Positions 37,701 to 51,778 of a stretch of 64,000 nt of DNA are shown piece after piece. The notes under the pieces are model-generated. The model had not been told where the DNA came from, made no database searches, and saw nothing but the letters and a program-made list of their open reading frames with translations. Position numbers and translations under genes: made by a program. Source of the stretch: Aurelia coerulea (Eukaryota > Cnidaria > Scyphozoa > Semaeostomeae > Ulmaridae); NCBI GenBank assembly GCA_039566865.1, contig CM076958.1, forward strand, positions 7,788,501 through 7,852,500, given 5' to 3'. The stretch's first letter is position 1. Every line of letters starts with the position of its first letter.

Positions 37701-40700
37701 CGTTCTTTAAAACTTTAGTTTTGCCAATTACTTCTTTCATAGCACTATATTAGTGCTGCAGCAACCATTCTTTGTAAAATTACTATAGACCTTAGTTTTT
37801 TCGTTCGTCTAACTTTAGCTTTGCTGCATAAACAAACATCAATTAATTAAAAGTTTATTTCTCAAAGAAAACAAATTATAAACACAAAAAGGGTAGATTA
37901 ACGTACTTTAGTAGCTAAAATTTATATTATAAACAGTGTTGCACTCATCAAGCTTTAAAACTTTAGTTCTACCAGTAACTTCTTTCTAGTACTATATTAG
38001 TGCTTCAGCAACCTTTTTTGGAAACATTACCATACACAATATTTTTTCTTTTGTCTCATTTTACCTTCACTGCATGAACAAACATCGATTAAATAAATGT
38101 TTATTTTCTCAAAGAAAACAATAGTAAAACACAAAAAGGGTTGATTAACGTACTTTAATAGCTACAATTCGATTATAAAGAGTAATGCACTCATCGTTCT
38201 TTCAACCTTTAGTTCTGCCAGTTACTTCTTTTAAGGCACTATATTAGTGCTGCAGCAACCATTCTTTGTAAAATTACTATAGACCTTAGTTTTTTCGTTC
38301 GTCTAACTTTAGCTTTACTGCATAAACAAACATCAATTAATTAAAAGTTTATTTCTCAAAGAAAACAAATTATAAACACAAAAAGGGTAGATTAACGTAC
38401 TTTAGTAGCTAAAATTTATATTATAAACAGTGTTGCACTCATCAAGCTTTAAAACTTTAGTTCTACCAGTAACTTCTTTCTAGTACTATATTAATGCTTC
38501 AGCAACCTTTTTTGGAAACATTACCATACACAATAGTTTTTCTTTTGTCTCATTTTACCTTCACTGCATGAACAAACATCGATTAAATAAATGTTTATTT
38601 TCTCAAAGAAAACAATAGTAAAACACAAAAAGGGTTGATTAACGTACTTTAATAGCTACAATTCGATTATAAAGAGTATTGCACTCATCGTTCTTTCAAC
38701 CTTTAGTTCTGCCAGTTACTTCTTTTAAGGCACTATATTAGTGCTGCAGCAATCGTTCTTGAAAACATTGCGATAGACATTAGTTTTTTCGTTCGTCTAA
38801 ATTTAGCTTTACTGCATAAACAAACGTCGAGTAATTAAAAGTTTATTTTCTCAAAGAAAACAAATTATAAACACAAAAAAGGTGGATTAACGTACTTTAG
38901 TAGCTAAAATTTATATTATAAACAGTATTGGACTCATCGTTCTTTAAAACTTTAGTTTTGCCAGTTACTTCTTTTATAACACTATATTAGTGCTGCAGCA
39001 ACCATTCTTGGAAACATTACTATAGACAATAGTTTTTTCTTCAGTCTCATTTTAGCTTTACTGCATAAACAAACATCGAGTAATTAAATATTTATTTTCG
39101 AATACAAAACAAATTATAATCACAAAAAGGGTGGATTAACGTACTTTAGTAGCTAAAATTTATAATATAAACAGTATTGCACTCATCAAGCTTTAAAACT
39201 TTAGTTCTACCGGTAACTTCTTTATAGTACTATATTAATGCTTCAGCAACCTTTTTTGGAAACATTACCATACACAATAGTTTTTCTTTTGTCTCATTTT
39301 ACCTTCACTGCATGAACAAACATCGATTAAATAAATGTTTATTTTCTCAAAGAAAACAATAGTAAAACACAAAAAGGGTTGATTAACGTACTTTAATAGC
39401 TACAATTTATATTATAAAGAGTATTGCACTCATCGTTCTTTTAACCTTTAGTTCTGCCAGTTACTTCTTTTAAGGCACTATATTAGTGCTGCAGCAATCG
39501 TTCTTGAAAACATTGCTATAGACATTAGTTTTTTCATTAGTCTTATTTTACCTTCACTGCATGAACAAACATCCAGCAATTAAATATTTATTTCCGCCTA
39601 GAAAACAAAATATAAACACAAAAAATGGGGATTAACGTACTTTAGTAGCAAAAATGTATATTATAAAGAGCATTTGACTCATCGTTCTTTCAAACTTTAG
39701 TTCTTTTATGGCACTATATTAGTGCTGCAGCAACCATTCTTGGAAACATTACTATAGACATTAGTTTTTTCGTTCGTCTAAATTTAGCTTTACTGCATAA
39801 AAAAACATCGAGTAATTAAAAGTTTATTTTCTCAAAGAAAACAAATTATAAACACAAAAAGTGTGGATTAACGTACTTTAGTAGCAAAAATTTATATTAT
39901 AAAGAGTATTGCACTCATCGTTCCTTACAACTTTGGTTCTGCCAGTTACTTCTTTTATAGCACTATATTAGTGCTTCAGCAACCATTCTTGGAAACATTA
40001 CTATAGACATTAGTTTTTTCGTTCGTCTAAATTTAGCTTTACTGCATAAACAAACATCGATTAATTAAATGTTTATTTTCTTAAAGAAAACAAATTATAA
40101 ACAAAAAATGTGTGGATTATCATACTTTAATAGCGACAATTTATATTATCAAGAGTATTGCACTCATCAAGCTTTAAAACTTTAGTTCTACCAGTAACTT
40201 CTTTCTAGTACTATATCAGTGCTTCAGCAACCATTTTTGGAAACATTACTATACACAACAATTTTTTCTTTAGTTCCATTTTACCTTCACTGCATGAACA
40301 AACATCGATTAAATAAATGTTTATTTTCTCAAAGAAAATAATATTAAAACACAAAAAGTGTGGATTAACGTACTTTAGTAGCTAAAATTTATATTATAAT
40401 GAGTATTGCACTCATCGTTCCTTACAACTTTAGTTCCGCCAGTTACTTCTTTTATAGCACTATATTAGTGCTGCAGCAACCTTATTTTTAATTGCATTTT
40501 AGCTTTACTGCATCAGCAAACATTGATTAATTATTATGTTTATTTTCTCAACGAAAACAAAATAAAAACACAAAAATTGTTCATTAACTTACTTTAGTAG
40601 CTACAATTTATATTATAAACAGTATTGCACTCATCGTTCTTGGAACTTTAGTTCTGCCTTTAACTTCTTTTATAGCACTATTTTAGTTCTGCAACAACCA

Positions 40701-43700
40701 TTCTTGGAAACATTATTATAGATATTAGTTTTCTTATAGTATCATTTTACTTTTACTGCATAAACAAACATCGATTAACTAAAAGTTTATTTTCTCAAAA
40801 AAAACATAATATAAAAACAAAAAATTGTAGATTAACGTACTTTAGTAGCTACAATTTATATCATAAAGAGTATTGCACTTATCGTTCTTCAAAACTTTAG
40901 TTCTACCAGTAACTTCTTTTATAGCACTATAGTAGTGCCGCAGCAGCCATTCTTGAAAAAATTACTTAAGACATTAGTTTTTTCTTTGGTCTCATTTTAT
41001 CTTTACTGGGTAAACAAACGTCGATTAATTAAAAGTTTATTTTCTCAAAGAAAAAGAATTATAAAAACAAAAATTCTAGATTAACATACTTTAGTAGCTA
41101 AAACTCATATTATAAACAGTATTGCACTCATCAAGCTTTAAAACTTTAGTTCTACCCGTAACTTCTTTCTAGTACTATATTAGTGCTTCTGCAACCATTT
41201 TTGGAAACATTACTATATACAATAGTTTTTTCTTCAGTCTCATTTTAGCTTTTCTGCATAAACAAACATCGAGTAATTAAATATTTATTCTCGAAAAGAA
41301 AAAAAAAGATAAACACAAAAAATGGGGATTAACGTACCTTAGTAGCTAAAATTTATATTATAAAGAGTATTGGACTCATCGTTCTTTAAAACTTTAGTTT
41401 TGCCAGTTACTTCTTTTATAGCACTATATTAGTGCTGCAGCAACCATTCTTGGAAACATTACTATAGACATTAGTTTTTTCGTTCGTCTAAATTTAGCTT
41501 TACTGCATAAACAAACATCGATTAATTAAAAGTTTATTTTCTCAAAGAAAACAAATAATAAACACAAAAAGTGTGGATTAACGTACTTTAGTAGCTAAAA
41601 TTTATATTATAAACAGTATTGCACTCATCAAGCTTTAAAACTTTAGTTCTACCAGTAACTTCTTTCTAGTACTATATTAGTGCTTCAGCAACCTTTTTTG
41701 GAAACATTACCATACACAATAGTTTTTTCTTTAGTCTCATTTTACCTTCACTGCATGAACAAACATCGATTAAATAAATGTTTATTTTCTCAAAGAAAAC
41801 AAAATATAAACACAAAAAATGGGGATTAACGTACTTTAGTAGCTAAAATTTATATTATAAAGAGTATTGCACTCATCGTTCTTTTAAACTTTAGTTTTGC
41901 CAGTTACTTCTTTTATAGCACTATATTAGTGCTTTAGCAACCATTTTTGGAAACATTACTATAGACATTAGTTTTTTCGTTCGTCTAAATTTAGCTTTAC
42001 TGCATAAACAAACATCGATTAATTAAAAGTTTATTTTCTCAAAGAAAACAAATTATAAACACAAAAAGGTGGATTAACGTACTTTAGTAGCTAAAATTTA
42101 TATTATAAACAGTCTTGCACTCATCAAGCTTTAAAACTTTAGTTCTACCAGTAACTTCTTTCTAGTACAATATTAGTGCTTCAGCAACCTTTTTGGAAAC
42201 ATTACCATACACAATAGTTTTTTCATTACTCTCATTTTACCTTCACTGCATGAACAAACATCGATTAAATAAATGTTTATTTTCTCAGAGAAAACAAAAT
42301 TAAAACACAGAAAGGGTTGATTAACGTCCTTTAATAGCTACAATTTATATTATAAAGAGTATTGCACTCATCGTTCCTTTAAACTTTAGTTCTGCCAGTT
42401 ACTTCTTTTATAGCACTATATTAGTGCTGCAGCAACCATTCTTCTTAAAATTACTATAGACATTAGTTTTTTTGTTCGTCTAACTTTAGCTTTACTGCAT
42501 AAACAAACATCAATTAATTAAAAGTTTATTTTCTCAAAGAAAACAAATTATAAACACAAAAAGGGTGGATTAACGTACTTTAGTAGCTAAAATTTATATT
42601 ATAAAGAGTATTGCACTCATCGTTCCTTACAACTTTAGTTCTGCCAGTTACTTCTTTTATAGCACTATATTAGTGCTTCAGCAACCATTCTTGGAAACAT
42701 TACTATAGACATTAGTTTTTTCGTTCGTCTAAATTTAGCTTTACTGCATAAACAAACATCGATTAATTAAATGTTTATTTTTTCAAAGAAAACAAAATTA
42801 AAACACAGAAAGGGTTGATTAACGTACTTTAATAGCTACAATTTATATTTTAAAGATTATTGCACTCTTCGTTCTTTTAAACTTTAGTTCTGCCAGTTAC
42901 TTCTTTTATAGCACTATACTAGTGCTGCAGCAACAATTCTTGGAAACATTTCAATAGAAATTAGTTTTTTCTTTAGTCTCATTTTAGCTTTACTGCATAA
43001 ACTGACATCGATTAATTAAATGTTTATTTTCCCAAAGGAAATGAGATATAAAATCCAAAAGTGGGGATTAACGTACTTTAGTAGCTAAAATTTATATTAT
43101 AAACAGTGTTGCACTCATCAAGCTTTAAAACTTTAGTTCTACCAGTAACTTCTTTCTAGTACTATATTAATGCTTCAGCAACCTTTTTTGGAAACATTAC
43201 CATACACAATAGTTTTTCATTTGTCTCATTTTACCTTCACTGCATGAACAAACATCGATTAAATAAATGTTTATTTTCTCAAAAAAAACAATAGTAAAAC
43301 ACAAAAAGGGTTGATTAACGTACTTTAATAGCTACAATTTATATTATGAAGAGTATTGCACTCATCGTTCTTTTAACCTTTAGTTCTGCCAGTTATTTCT
43401 TTTAAGGCACTATATTAGTGATGCAGCAATCGTTCTTAAAATTATTGCTATAGACATTAGTTTTTTCGTTCGTCTAAATTTAGCTTTACTGCATAAACAA
43501 ACATCAATTAATTAAACGTTTATTTTCTCAAAAACTTTAGATCTACCAGTTACTTCTTTCATAGCACTATATTAGTGCTGCAGCAACCATTCTTGGAAAC
43601 ATTACTATAGACAATAGTTTTTTCATTGGTCTCATTTTACCTTCACTGCATGAACAAACATCGAGCAATTAAATATTTATTTTCGGATGGAAATCAAAAC

Positions 43701-46700
43701 ATAAACACAAAAAAAATGGATTAACGTACTTTCGTAGCTAAAATTTATATCCTAAAGAGTAATGCACTCATCGTTCTACAAAACTTTAGTTCTACCAGTT
43801 ACTTCTTTTATAGCACTATATTAGTTCTGCAGCAACCATTCTTTGGAAACATTCCTATAGACATTAGTTTTTTCGTTTGTCTAAATTTAGCTTTACTGCA
43901 TAAACAAATATCGATTAATTAAAAGTTTATTTTCGCAAAGAAAACAAATTATAAACACAAAAAGTGTGGATTAACGTACTTTTGTAGCTAAAAATTATAT
44001 TATAAACAGTATTGCACTCATCAGGCTTTAAAACTTTAGTTCTACCAGTAACTTCTTTCTAGCACTATATTAGTGCTTCAGCAACCTTTTTTGGAAACAT
44101 TACCATACACAATAGTTTTTTCTTTAGTCTCATTTTACCTTCACTGCATGAACAAACATAGATTAAATAAATGTTTATTTTCTCGAAGAAAACAAAATAT
44201 AAACACAAAAAATGGGGATTAACGTACTTTAGTAGCTAAACTTTATATTATAAAGAGTATTGGACTCTTCGTTCCTTTAAGCTTTAGTTCTGCAAGTTAC
44301 TTCTTTTATAGCACTATATTAGTGCTTCAGCAACCATTTTTGGAAACATTACTATACACAATAGTATTTTTGTTCGTCTAAATTTAGCTTTACGGCATAA
44401 ACAAACATCGATTAATTAAAAGTTTATTTTCTCAAAGAAAACAAAATTAAAACACAGAAAGGGTTGATTAACGTCCTTTAATAGCTACAATTTATATTAT
44501 AAAGATTATTGCACTCTTCGTTCCTTTAAACTTTAGTTCTGCCAGTTACTTCTTTTATAGCACTATATTAGTGCTGCAGCAACAATTCTTGGAAACATTT
44601 CTATAGAAATTAGCTTTTTCTTTAGTCTCATTTTAGCTTTACTGCATAAACTGACATCGATTAATTAAATGTTTATTTTCCCAAAGGAAACGAGATATAA
44701 AAACCGAAAGTAGGGATTAACGTACTTTTGTAGCTAAAATTTATATTCTAAAGAGTATTGCACTCATCGTTCTGTGAAACTTTAGTTCTACCAGTTACTT
44801 CTTTTATAGCACTACATTAGTGCTGCAGCAACCATTCTTGGAAACATTACTATAGAAATTAGTTTTTTCGTTCGTCTAAATTTAGATTTACTGCATAAAC
44901 AAACATCGATTAATTAAAAGTTTATTTTCTCAAAGAAAACAAATAATAAACTCAAAAAGTGTGAATTAACGTACTCTAGTAGCTAAAATTTATATTATAA
45001 ACAGTATTGCACTCATCAAGCTTTAAAACTTTAGTTCTACCAGTAACTTCTTTCTAGTACAATATTAGTGCTTCAGCAACCTTTGTTGGAAACATTACCA
45101 TACACAATAGTTTTTTCATTACTCTCATTTTACCTTCACTGCATGAACAAACATCGATTAAATAAATGTTTATTTTCTCAAAGAAGACAAAATATAAACA
45201 CAAAAAATGGGGATTAACGTACTTTAGTAGCTAAAATTTATAATATAAAGAGTATTGCACTCATCGTTCTTTAAAACTTTAGTTTTGCCAGTTACTTCTT
45301 TCATAGCACTATATTAGTCCTGCAGCAACCATTCTTTGTAAAATTACTATAGACATTAGTTTTTTTGTTCGTCTAACTTTAGCTTTACTGCATAAACAAA
45401 CATCAATTAATTAAAAGTTTATTTCTCAAAGAAAACAAATTATAAACACAAAAAGGGTGGATTAACGTACTTTAGTAGCTAAAATTTATATTATAAACAG
45501 TGTTGCACTCATCAAGCTTTAAAACTTTAGTTCTACCAGTAACTTCTTTCTAGTACTATATTAATGCTTCAGCAACCTTTTTTGGAAACATTACCATACA
45601 CAATAGTTTTTCTTTTGTCTCATTTTACCTTCACTGCATGAACAAACATCGATTAAATAAATGTTTATTTTCTCAAAAAAAACAATAGTAAAACACAAAA
45701 AGGGTTGATTAACGTACTTTAATAGCTACAATTTATATTATGAAGAGTATTGCACTCATCGTTCTTTTAACCTTTAGTTCTGTCAGTTATTTCTTTTAAG
45801 GCACTATATTAGTGATGCAGCAATCGTTCTTGAAAACATCGCTATAGACATTAGTTTTTTCGTTCGTCTAAATTTAGCTTTACTGCATAAACAAACATCA
45901 ATTAATTAAACGTTTATTTTCTCAAAGAAAACAAACAATAAAAACAAAAAGTATGGAATAATGTACTTTAGTTGCTAAAATTTATATTATAAAGAGTATT
46001 GCACTCATCGTTCTTTTAAACTTTAGATCTACCAGTTACTTCTTTCATAGCACTATATTAGTGCTGCAGCAACCATTCTTGGAAACATTACTATAGACAT
46101 TAGTTTTTTCGTTCGTCTAAATTTAGCTTTACTGCATAAACAAACATCGAGCAATTAAATATTTATTTTCGCCTAGAAAACAAAATATAAACACAAAAAA
46201 TGGGGATTAACGTACTTTAGTAGCTAAAATGTATATTATAAAGAGCATTGGACTCATCGTTCTTTAAAACTTTAGTTCTTTTATGGCACTATATTAGTGC
46301 TGCAGCAACCATTCTTGGAAACATTACTATAGACATTAGTTTTTTCGTTCGTCTGAATTTAGCTTTACTGCATAAGCAAACATCGAGTAATTAAAAGTTT
46401 ATTTTCTCTAAGAAAACAAATTATAAACACAAAAAGTGTGGATTAACGTACTTTAGTAGCAAAAATTTATATTATAAAGAGTATTGCACTCATCGTTCCT
46501 TACAACTTTAGTTCTGCCAGTTACTTCTTTTATAGCACTATATTAGTGCTTCAGCAACCATTCTTGGAAACATTACTATAGACATTAGTTTTTTCGTTCG
46601 TCTAAATTTAGCTTTACTGCATAAACAAACATCGGTTAATTAAATGTTTATTTTCTTAAAGAAAACAAAGTATAAACAAAAAATGTGTGGATTAACGTAC

Positions 46701-48178
46701 TTTAATAGCGACAATTTATATTATCAAGAGTATTGCACTCATCAAGCTTTAAAACTTTAGTCCTACCAGTAACTTCTTTCTAGTACTATATCAGTGCTTC
46801 AGCAACCTTTTTTGGAAACATTGACATACACAATAGTTTTTCTTTTGTCTCATTTTACCTTCACTGCATGAACAAACATCGATTAAATAAATGTTTATTT
46901 TCTCAAAGAAAACAATAGTAAAACACAAAAAGGGTTGATTAACGTACTTTAATAGCTACAATTTATATTATAAAGAGTATTGCACTCATCGTTCTTTTAA
47001 TCTTTAGATCTACCAGTTACTTCTTTCATAGCACTATATTAGTGCTGCAGCAACCATTCTTGGAAACATTACTATAGACAATAGTTTTTTCATTAGTCTT
47101 ATTTTACCTTCACTGCATGAACAAACATCGAGCAATTAAATATTTATTTTCTCAAAAAAAACATAATATAAAAACAAAAAATTGTAAATTAACGTACTTT
47201 AGTAGCTACAATTTATATTATAAAGAGTATTGCAATCATCGTTCTTCAAAACTTTAGTTCTACCAGTAACTTCTTTTATAGCACTATAGTAGTGCCGCAG
47301 CAGCCATTCTTGAAAAAATTACTTAGGACATTAGTTTTTTCTTTGGTCTCATTTTATCTTTACTGCGTAAACAAACGTCGATTAATTTAAAGTTTATTTT
47401 CTCGAAGAAAAAAAAATTATAAACACAAAAAATGGGGATTAACGTACTTTAGTAGCTAAAATTTATATTATAAAGAGTATTGGACTCTTCGTTCCTTTAA
47501 GCTTTACTTCTGCAAGTTACTTCTTTTATAGCACTATATTAGTGCTTCAGCAACAATTTTTAGAAACATTACTATACACAATAGTTTTGTCTTTAGTCTC
47601 ATTTTAGCTTTACTGCATAAACAAACATCGAGTAAATAAATATTTATTTTCGCAAAGAAATCAAAATATAAACACAAAAAATGGGGATTATCGTACTTTA
47701 GTAGCTAAAATTTATATTATAAAGAGTATTGGACTCATCGTTCTTTAAAACTTTAGTTTTGCTAGTTACTTCATTTATAGCACAACATTAGTGCTGCAGC
47801 AACCATTCTTGGAAACATTACTATAGAAATTAGTTTTTTCGTTCGTCTAAATTTAGCTTTACTGCATAAACAAACATCGATTAATTAAAAGTTTATTTTC
47901 TCAAAGAAAACAAATAATAAACACAAAAAGGGTAGATTAACGTACTTTAGTAGCTAAAATTTATATTATAAACAGTGTTGCACTCATCAAGCTTTAAAAC
48001 TTTAGTTCTACCAGTAACTTCTTTCTAGTACTATATTAATGCTTCAGCAACCTTTTTTGGAAACATTACCATACACAATAGTTTTTCTTTTGTCTCATTT
48101 TACCTTCACTGCATGAACAAACATCGATTTAATAAATGCTTATTTTCTCAAAGAAAATAATATTAAAACACAAAAAGG

Positions 48179-49950
48179 GTTGATTAAGGTACTTTAATAG
48201 CTATAATTTATGTTATAAAGAGTATTGCACTCATCGTTCCTTACAACTTTAGTTCTGCCAGTTACTTCTTTTATAGCACTATATTAGTGCTTCAGCAACC
48301 ATTCTTGGAAACATTACTATAGACATTAGTTTTTTCGTTCGTCTAAATTTAGCTTTACTGCATAAACAAACATCGATTAATTAAAAGTTTATTTCCTCAA
48401 AGAAAACAAATTATAAGCACAAAAAGGGTGGATTAACATACTTTAGTAGCTAAAATTTATATTATAAACAGTATTGCACTCATCAAGCTTTAAAACTTTA
48501 GTTCTACCAGTAACTTCTTTCTAGTACTATATCAGTGCTTCAGCAACCATTTTTGGAAACATTACTATACACAACAATTTTTTCTTTAGTTCCATTTTAC
48601 CTTCACTGCATGAACAAACATCGATTAAATAAATGTTTATTTTCTCAAAGAAAATAATATTAAAACACAAAAAGGGTTGATTAAGGTACTTTAATAGCTA
48701 TAATTTATATTATAAAGAGTATTGCACTCATCGTTCCTTACAACTTTAGTTCTGCCAGTTACTTCTTTTATAGCACTATATTAGTGCTTCAGCAACCATT
48801 CTTGGAAACATTACTATAGACATTAGTTTTTTCGTTCGTCTAAATTTAGCTTTACTGCATAAACACGATTAATTAAAAGTTTATTTCCTCAAAGAAAACA
48901 AATTATAAGCACAAAAAGGGTGGATTAACATACTTTAGTAGCTAAAATTTATATTATAAACAGTATTGCACTCATCAAGCTTTAAAACTTTAGTTCTACC
49001 AGTAACTTCTTTCTAGTACTATATCAGTGCTTCAGCAACCATTTTTGGAAACATTACTATACACAACAATTTTTTCTTTAGTTCCATTTTACCTTCACTG
49101 CATGAACAAACATCGATTAAATAAATGTTTATTTTCTCAAAGAAAATAATATTAAAACACAAAAAGGGTTGATTAAGGTACTTTAATAGCTATAATTTAT
49201 ATTATAAAGAGTATTGCACTCATCGTTCCTTACAACTTTAGTTCTGCCAGTTACTTCTTTTATAGCACTATATTAGTGCTTCAGCAACCATTCTTGGAAA
49301 CATTACTATAGACATTAGTTTTTTCGTTCGTCTAAATCTAGCTTTACTGCATAAACAAACATTGGTTGATTAAAAGTTTATTTCCTCAAAGAAAACAAAT
49401 TATAAGCACAAAACGGGTGGATTAACATACTTTAGTAGCTAAAATTTATATTATAAACAGTATTGCACTCATCAAGCTTTAAAACTTTAGTTCTACCAGT
49501 AACTTCTTTCTAGTACTATATCAGTGCTTCAGCAACCATTTTTGGAAACATTACTATACACAACAATTTTTTCTTTAGTTCCATTTTACCTTCACTGCAT
49601 GAACAAACATCGATTAAATAAATGTTTATTTTCTCAAAGAAAATAATATTAAAACACAAAAAGGGTTGATTAAGGTACTTTAATAGCTATAATTTATATT
49701 ATAAAGAGTATTGCACTCATCGTTCCTTACAACTTTAGTTCTGCCAGTTACTTCTTTTATAGCACTATATTAGTGCTTCAGCAACCATTCTTGGAAACAT
49801 TACTATAGACATTAGTTTTTTCGTTCGTCTAAATCTAGCTTTACTGCATAAACAAACATTGGTTAATTAAAAGTTTATTTCCTCAAAGAAAACAAATTAT
49901 AAGCACAAAAAGGCTGGATTAACATACTTTAGTAGCTAAAATTTATATTA
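48179..49950 (+). repeat. Homogeneous A-B dimer run (about 496-bp period)
   Basis: The marker GGTTGATTAAGGTAC occurs at 48179, 48675, 49167 and 49664, spacings 496, 492 and 497 bp, that is two monomers. Each dimer pairs a class A monomer (GTTCCTTACAAC, GTGCTTCAGCAACCATTC) with a class B monomer (AAGCTTTAAAAC, CACAACAATTTT). Near-identity between successive dimers marks this as the most recently homogenised stretch I can see. Confidence 0.85.
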
Positions 49951-51271
49951 TAATGAGTATTGCACTCATCGTTCCTTACAACTTTAGTTCCGCCAGTTAC
50001 TTCTTTTATAGCACTATATTAGTGCTGCAGCAACCTTATTTTTAATTGCATTTTAGCTTTACTGCATCAGCAAACATTGATTAATTATTATGTTTATTTT
50101 CTCAACGAAAACAAAATAAAAACACAAAAATTGTTCATTAACTTACTTTAGTAGCTACAATTTATATTATAAACAGTATTGCACTCATCGTTCTTGGAAC
50201 TTTAGTTCTGCCTTTAACTTCTTTTATAGCACTATTTTAGTTCTGCAACAACCATTCTTGGAAACATTATTATAGATATTAGTTTTCTTTTAGTATCATT
50301 TTACTTTTACTGCATAAACAAACATCGATTAACTAAAAGTTTATTTTCTCAAAAAAAACATAATATAAAAACAAAAAATTGTAGATTGACGTACTTTAGT
50401 AGCTACAATTTATATTATAAAGAGTATTGCACTTATCGTTCTTCAAAACTTTAGTTCTACCAGTAACTTCTTTTATAGCACTATAGTAGTGCCGCAGCAG
50501 CCATTCTTGAAAAAATTACTTAAGACATTAGTTTTTTCTTTGGTCTCATTTTATCTTTACTGCGTAAACAAACGTCGATTAATTAAAAGTTTATTTTCTC
50601 AAAGAAAAAGAATTATGAAAACAAAAATTCTAGATTAACATACTTTAGTAGCTAAAACTCATATTATAAAAAGTATTGCACTCATCAAGCTTTAAAACTT
50701 TAGTTAACTTCTTTCTAGTACTATATTAGTGCTTCTGCAACCATTTTTGGAAACATTACTATATACAATAGTTTTTTCTTCAGTCTCATTTTAGCTTTTC
50801 TGCATAAACAAACATCGAGTAATTAAATATTTATTCTCGAAAAGAAAAAAAAAGATAAACACAAAAAATGGGGATTAACGTACCTTAGTAGCTAAAATTT
50901 ATATTATAAAGAGTATTGGACTCATCGTTCTTTAAAACTTTAGTTTTGCCAGTTACTTCTTTTATAGCACTATATTAGTGCTGCAGCAACCATTCTTTGA
51001 AACATTACTATAGACATTAGTTTTTTCGTTCCTTTAAATTTAGCTTTACTGCATAAACAAACATCGATTAATTAAAAGTTTATTTTCTCAAAGAAAACAA
51101 ATAATAAACACAAAAAGTGTGGATTAACGTACTTTAGTAGCTAAAATTTATATTATAAACAGTATTGCACTCATCAAGCTTTAAAACTTTAGTTCTACCA
51201 GTAACTTCTTTCTAGTACTATATTAGTGCTTCAGCAACCTTTTTTTGAAACATTACCATACACAATAGTTT

Positions 51272-51283
51272 TTTCTTTAGTCT
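51272..51283 (+). repeat. Target-site duplication of the LINE, poly(A)-side copy
   Basis: TTTCTTTAGTCT is repeated exactly at 55054-55065 on the other side of the LINE. The satellite reads uninterrupted through this site at 41726-41737 in a paralogous block, followed by CATTTTACC as at 55066. Confidence 0.92.
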
Positions 51284-51310
51284 TTTTTTTTTTTTTTTTT
51301 TTTTTTTTTT
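51284..51310 (-). other. Poly(A) tail of the LINE
   Basis: Twenty-seven uninterrupted T on the plus strand follow the target-site duplication directly. They read as the poly(A) tail of the minus-strand element. The tail identifies the 3' end of the element and supports target-primed reverse transcription from a polyadenylated RNA. Confidence 0.92.
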
Positions 51311-51352
51311 ATCAATCTAAAACTTAAAAACAACAAGTTAATGCAAATTACT

Positions 51353-51409
51353 GTGGCATTTGCAGCGAGGAAAGACGCATGGTCACCGGGTCCTCACTAC
51401 AAATGCCAC
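51353..51409 (-). promoter_or_regulatory. 3' UTR stem-loop of the LINE, candidate RT recognition element
   Basis: Plus-strand arms 51353-51370 and 51392-51409 are inverted. The outer 10 bp (GTGGCATTTG/CAAATGCCAC) are perfect. Read as the element's own minus-strand RNA, the whole 18-bp stem pairs, because the two imperfect positions become U-G wobbles. In plus-strand RNA they would be C-A mismatches. The loop is 21 nt (51371-51391). The stem ends about 42 nt before the poly(A). Conserved 3' stem-loops recognised by the reverse transcriptase are known for L2/UnaL2-type LINEs; that this one has that job is inference. Confidence 0.7.
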
Positions 51410-51778
51410 TTACAATTTTCTAAGTACTATCAACAATAAATTAATAATAGAACACAAAAAACAAAAAAAAATAAGATACATATGCACACTAAATCAGGAC
51501 AAAGTAAAAGCCAAGGTAAAACTGAAGTACCCCCAAAACCCGCACAAACAGCCCACCACCCACCAAACCACAACCACGAGCGCACCGGCAGGGAGAATGA
51601 AACAAAGTTTCAGGGATTCAACCCCGAGGGGAAAAAGACTTTCCAATTTACCATAGACTCCCCCCAACCGATGCACCCGCGGCAGCAGTGCGATGAGCAG
51701 AGACAGCCCACGCAAATTCCGGGAGCACTTCAGTCTAAAAGAAAAAAAAAGGGTTAGGCTGCTGTTTTTCCAGAAAGT

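Larger units (their letters stand above)
31736..51283 (+). repeat. Satellite array, segment 4
   Basis: The 248-bp satellite continues in phase after the insertion. The TTTTAACCTTTAG block recurs at 32991 and, varied, at 38681. The deletion variant AACTTTAGTTCTTTTATGGCA is at about 34258, 35241 and 46272, with a close relative near 39700. Short monomers reappear only at about 40488 and 50032, in blocks offset by 9554 bp. A deletion junction lies at about 43530. The run 48179-49950 is a regular A-B dimer array. Short open frames here (for example 32293-32499 on minus) are chance frames in satellite. The right edge is the upstream copy of the LINE target site. Confidence 0.95.

Noticed and set aside
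51360..51757. Open frames on either strand in the LINE 3' UTR
   Set aside because: Low-complexity C/A-rich translation on the wrong strand, no similarity to anything known, and the region is non-coding 3' UTR in the element's own orientation.
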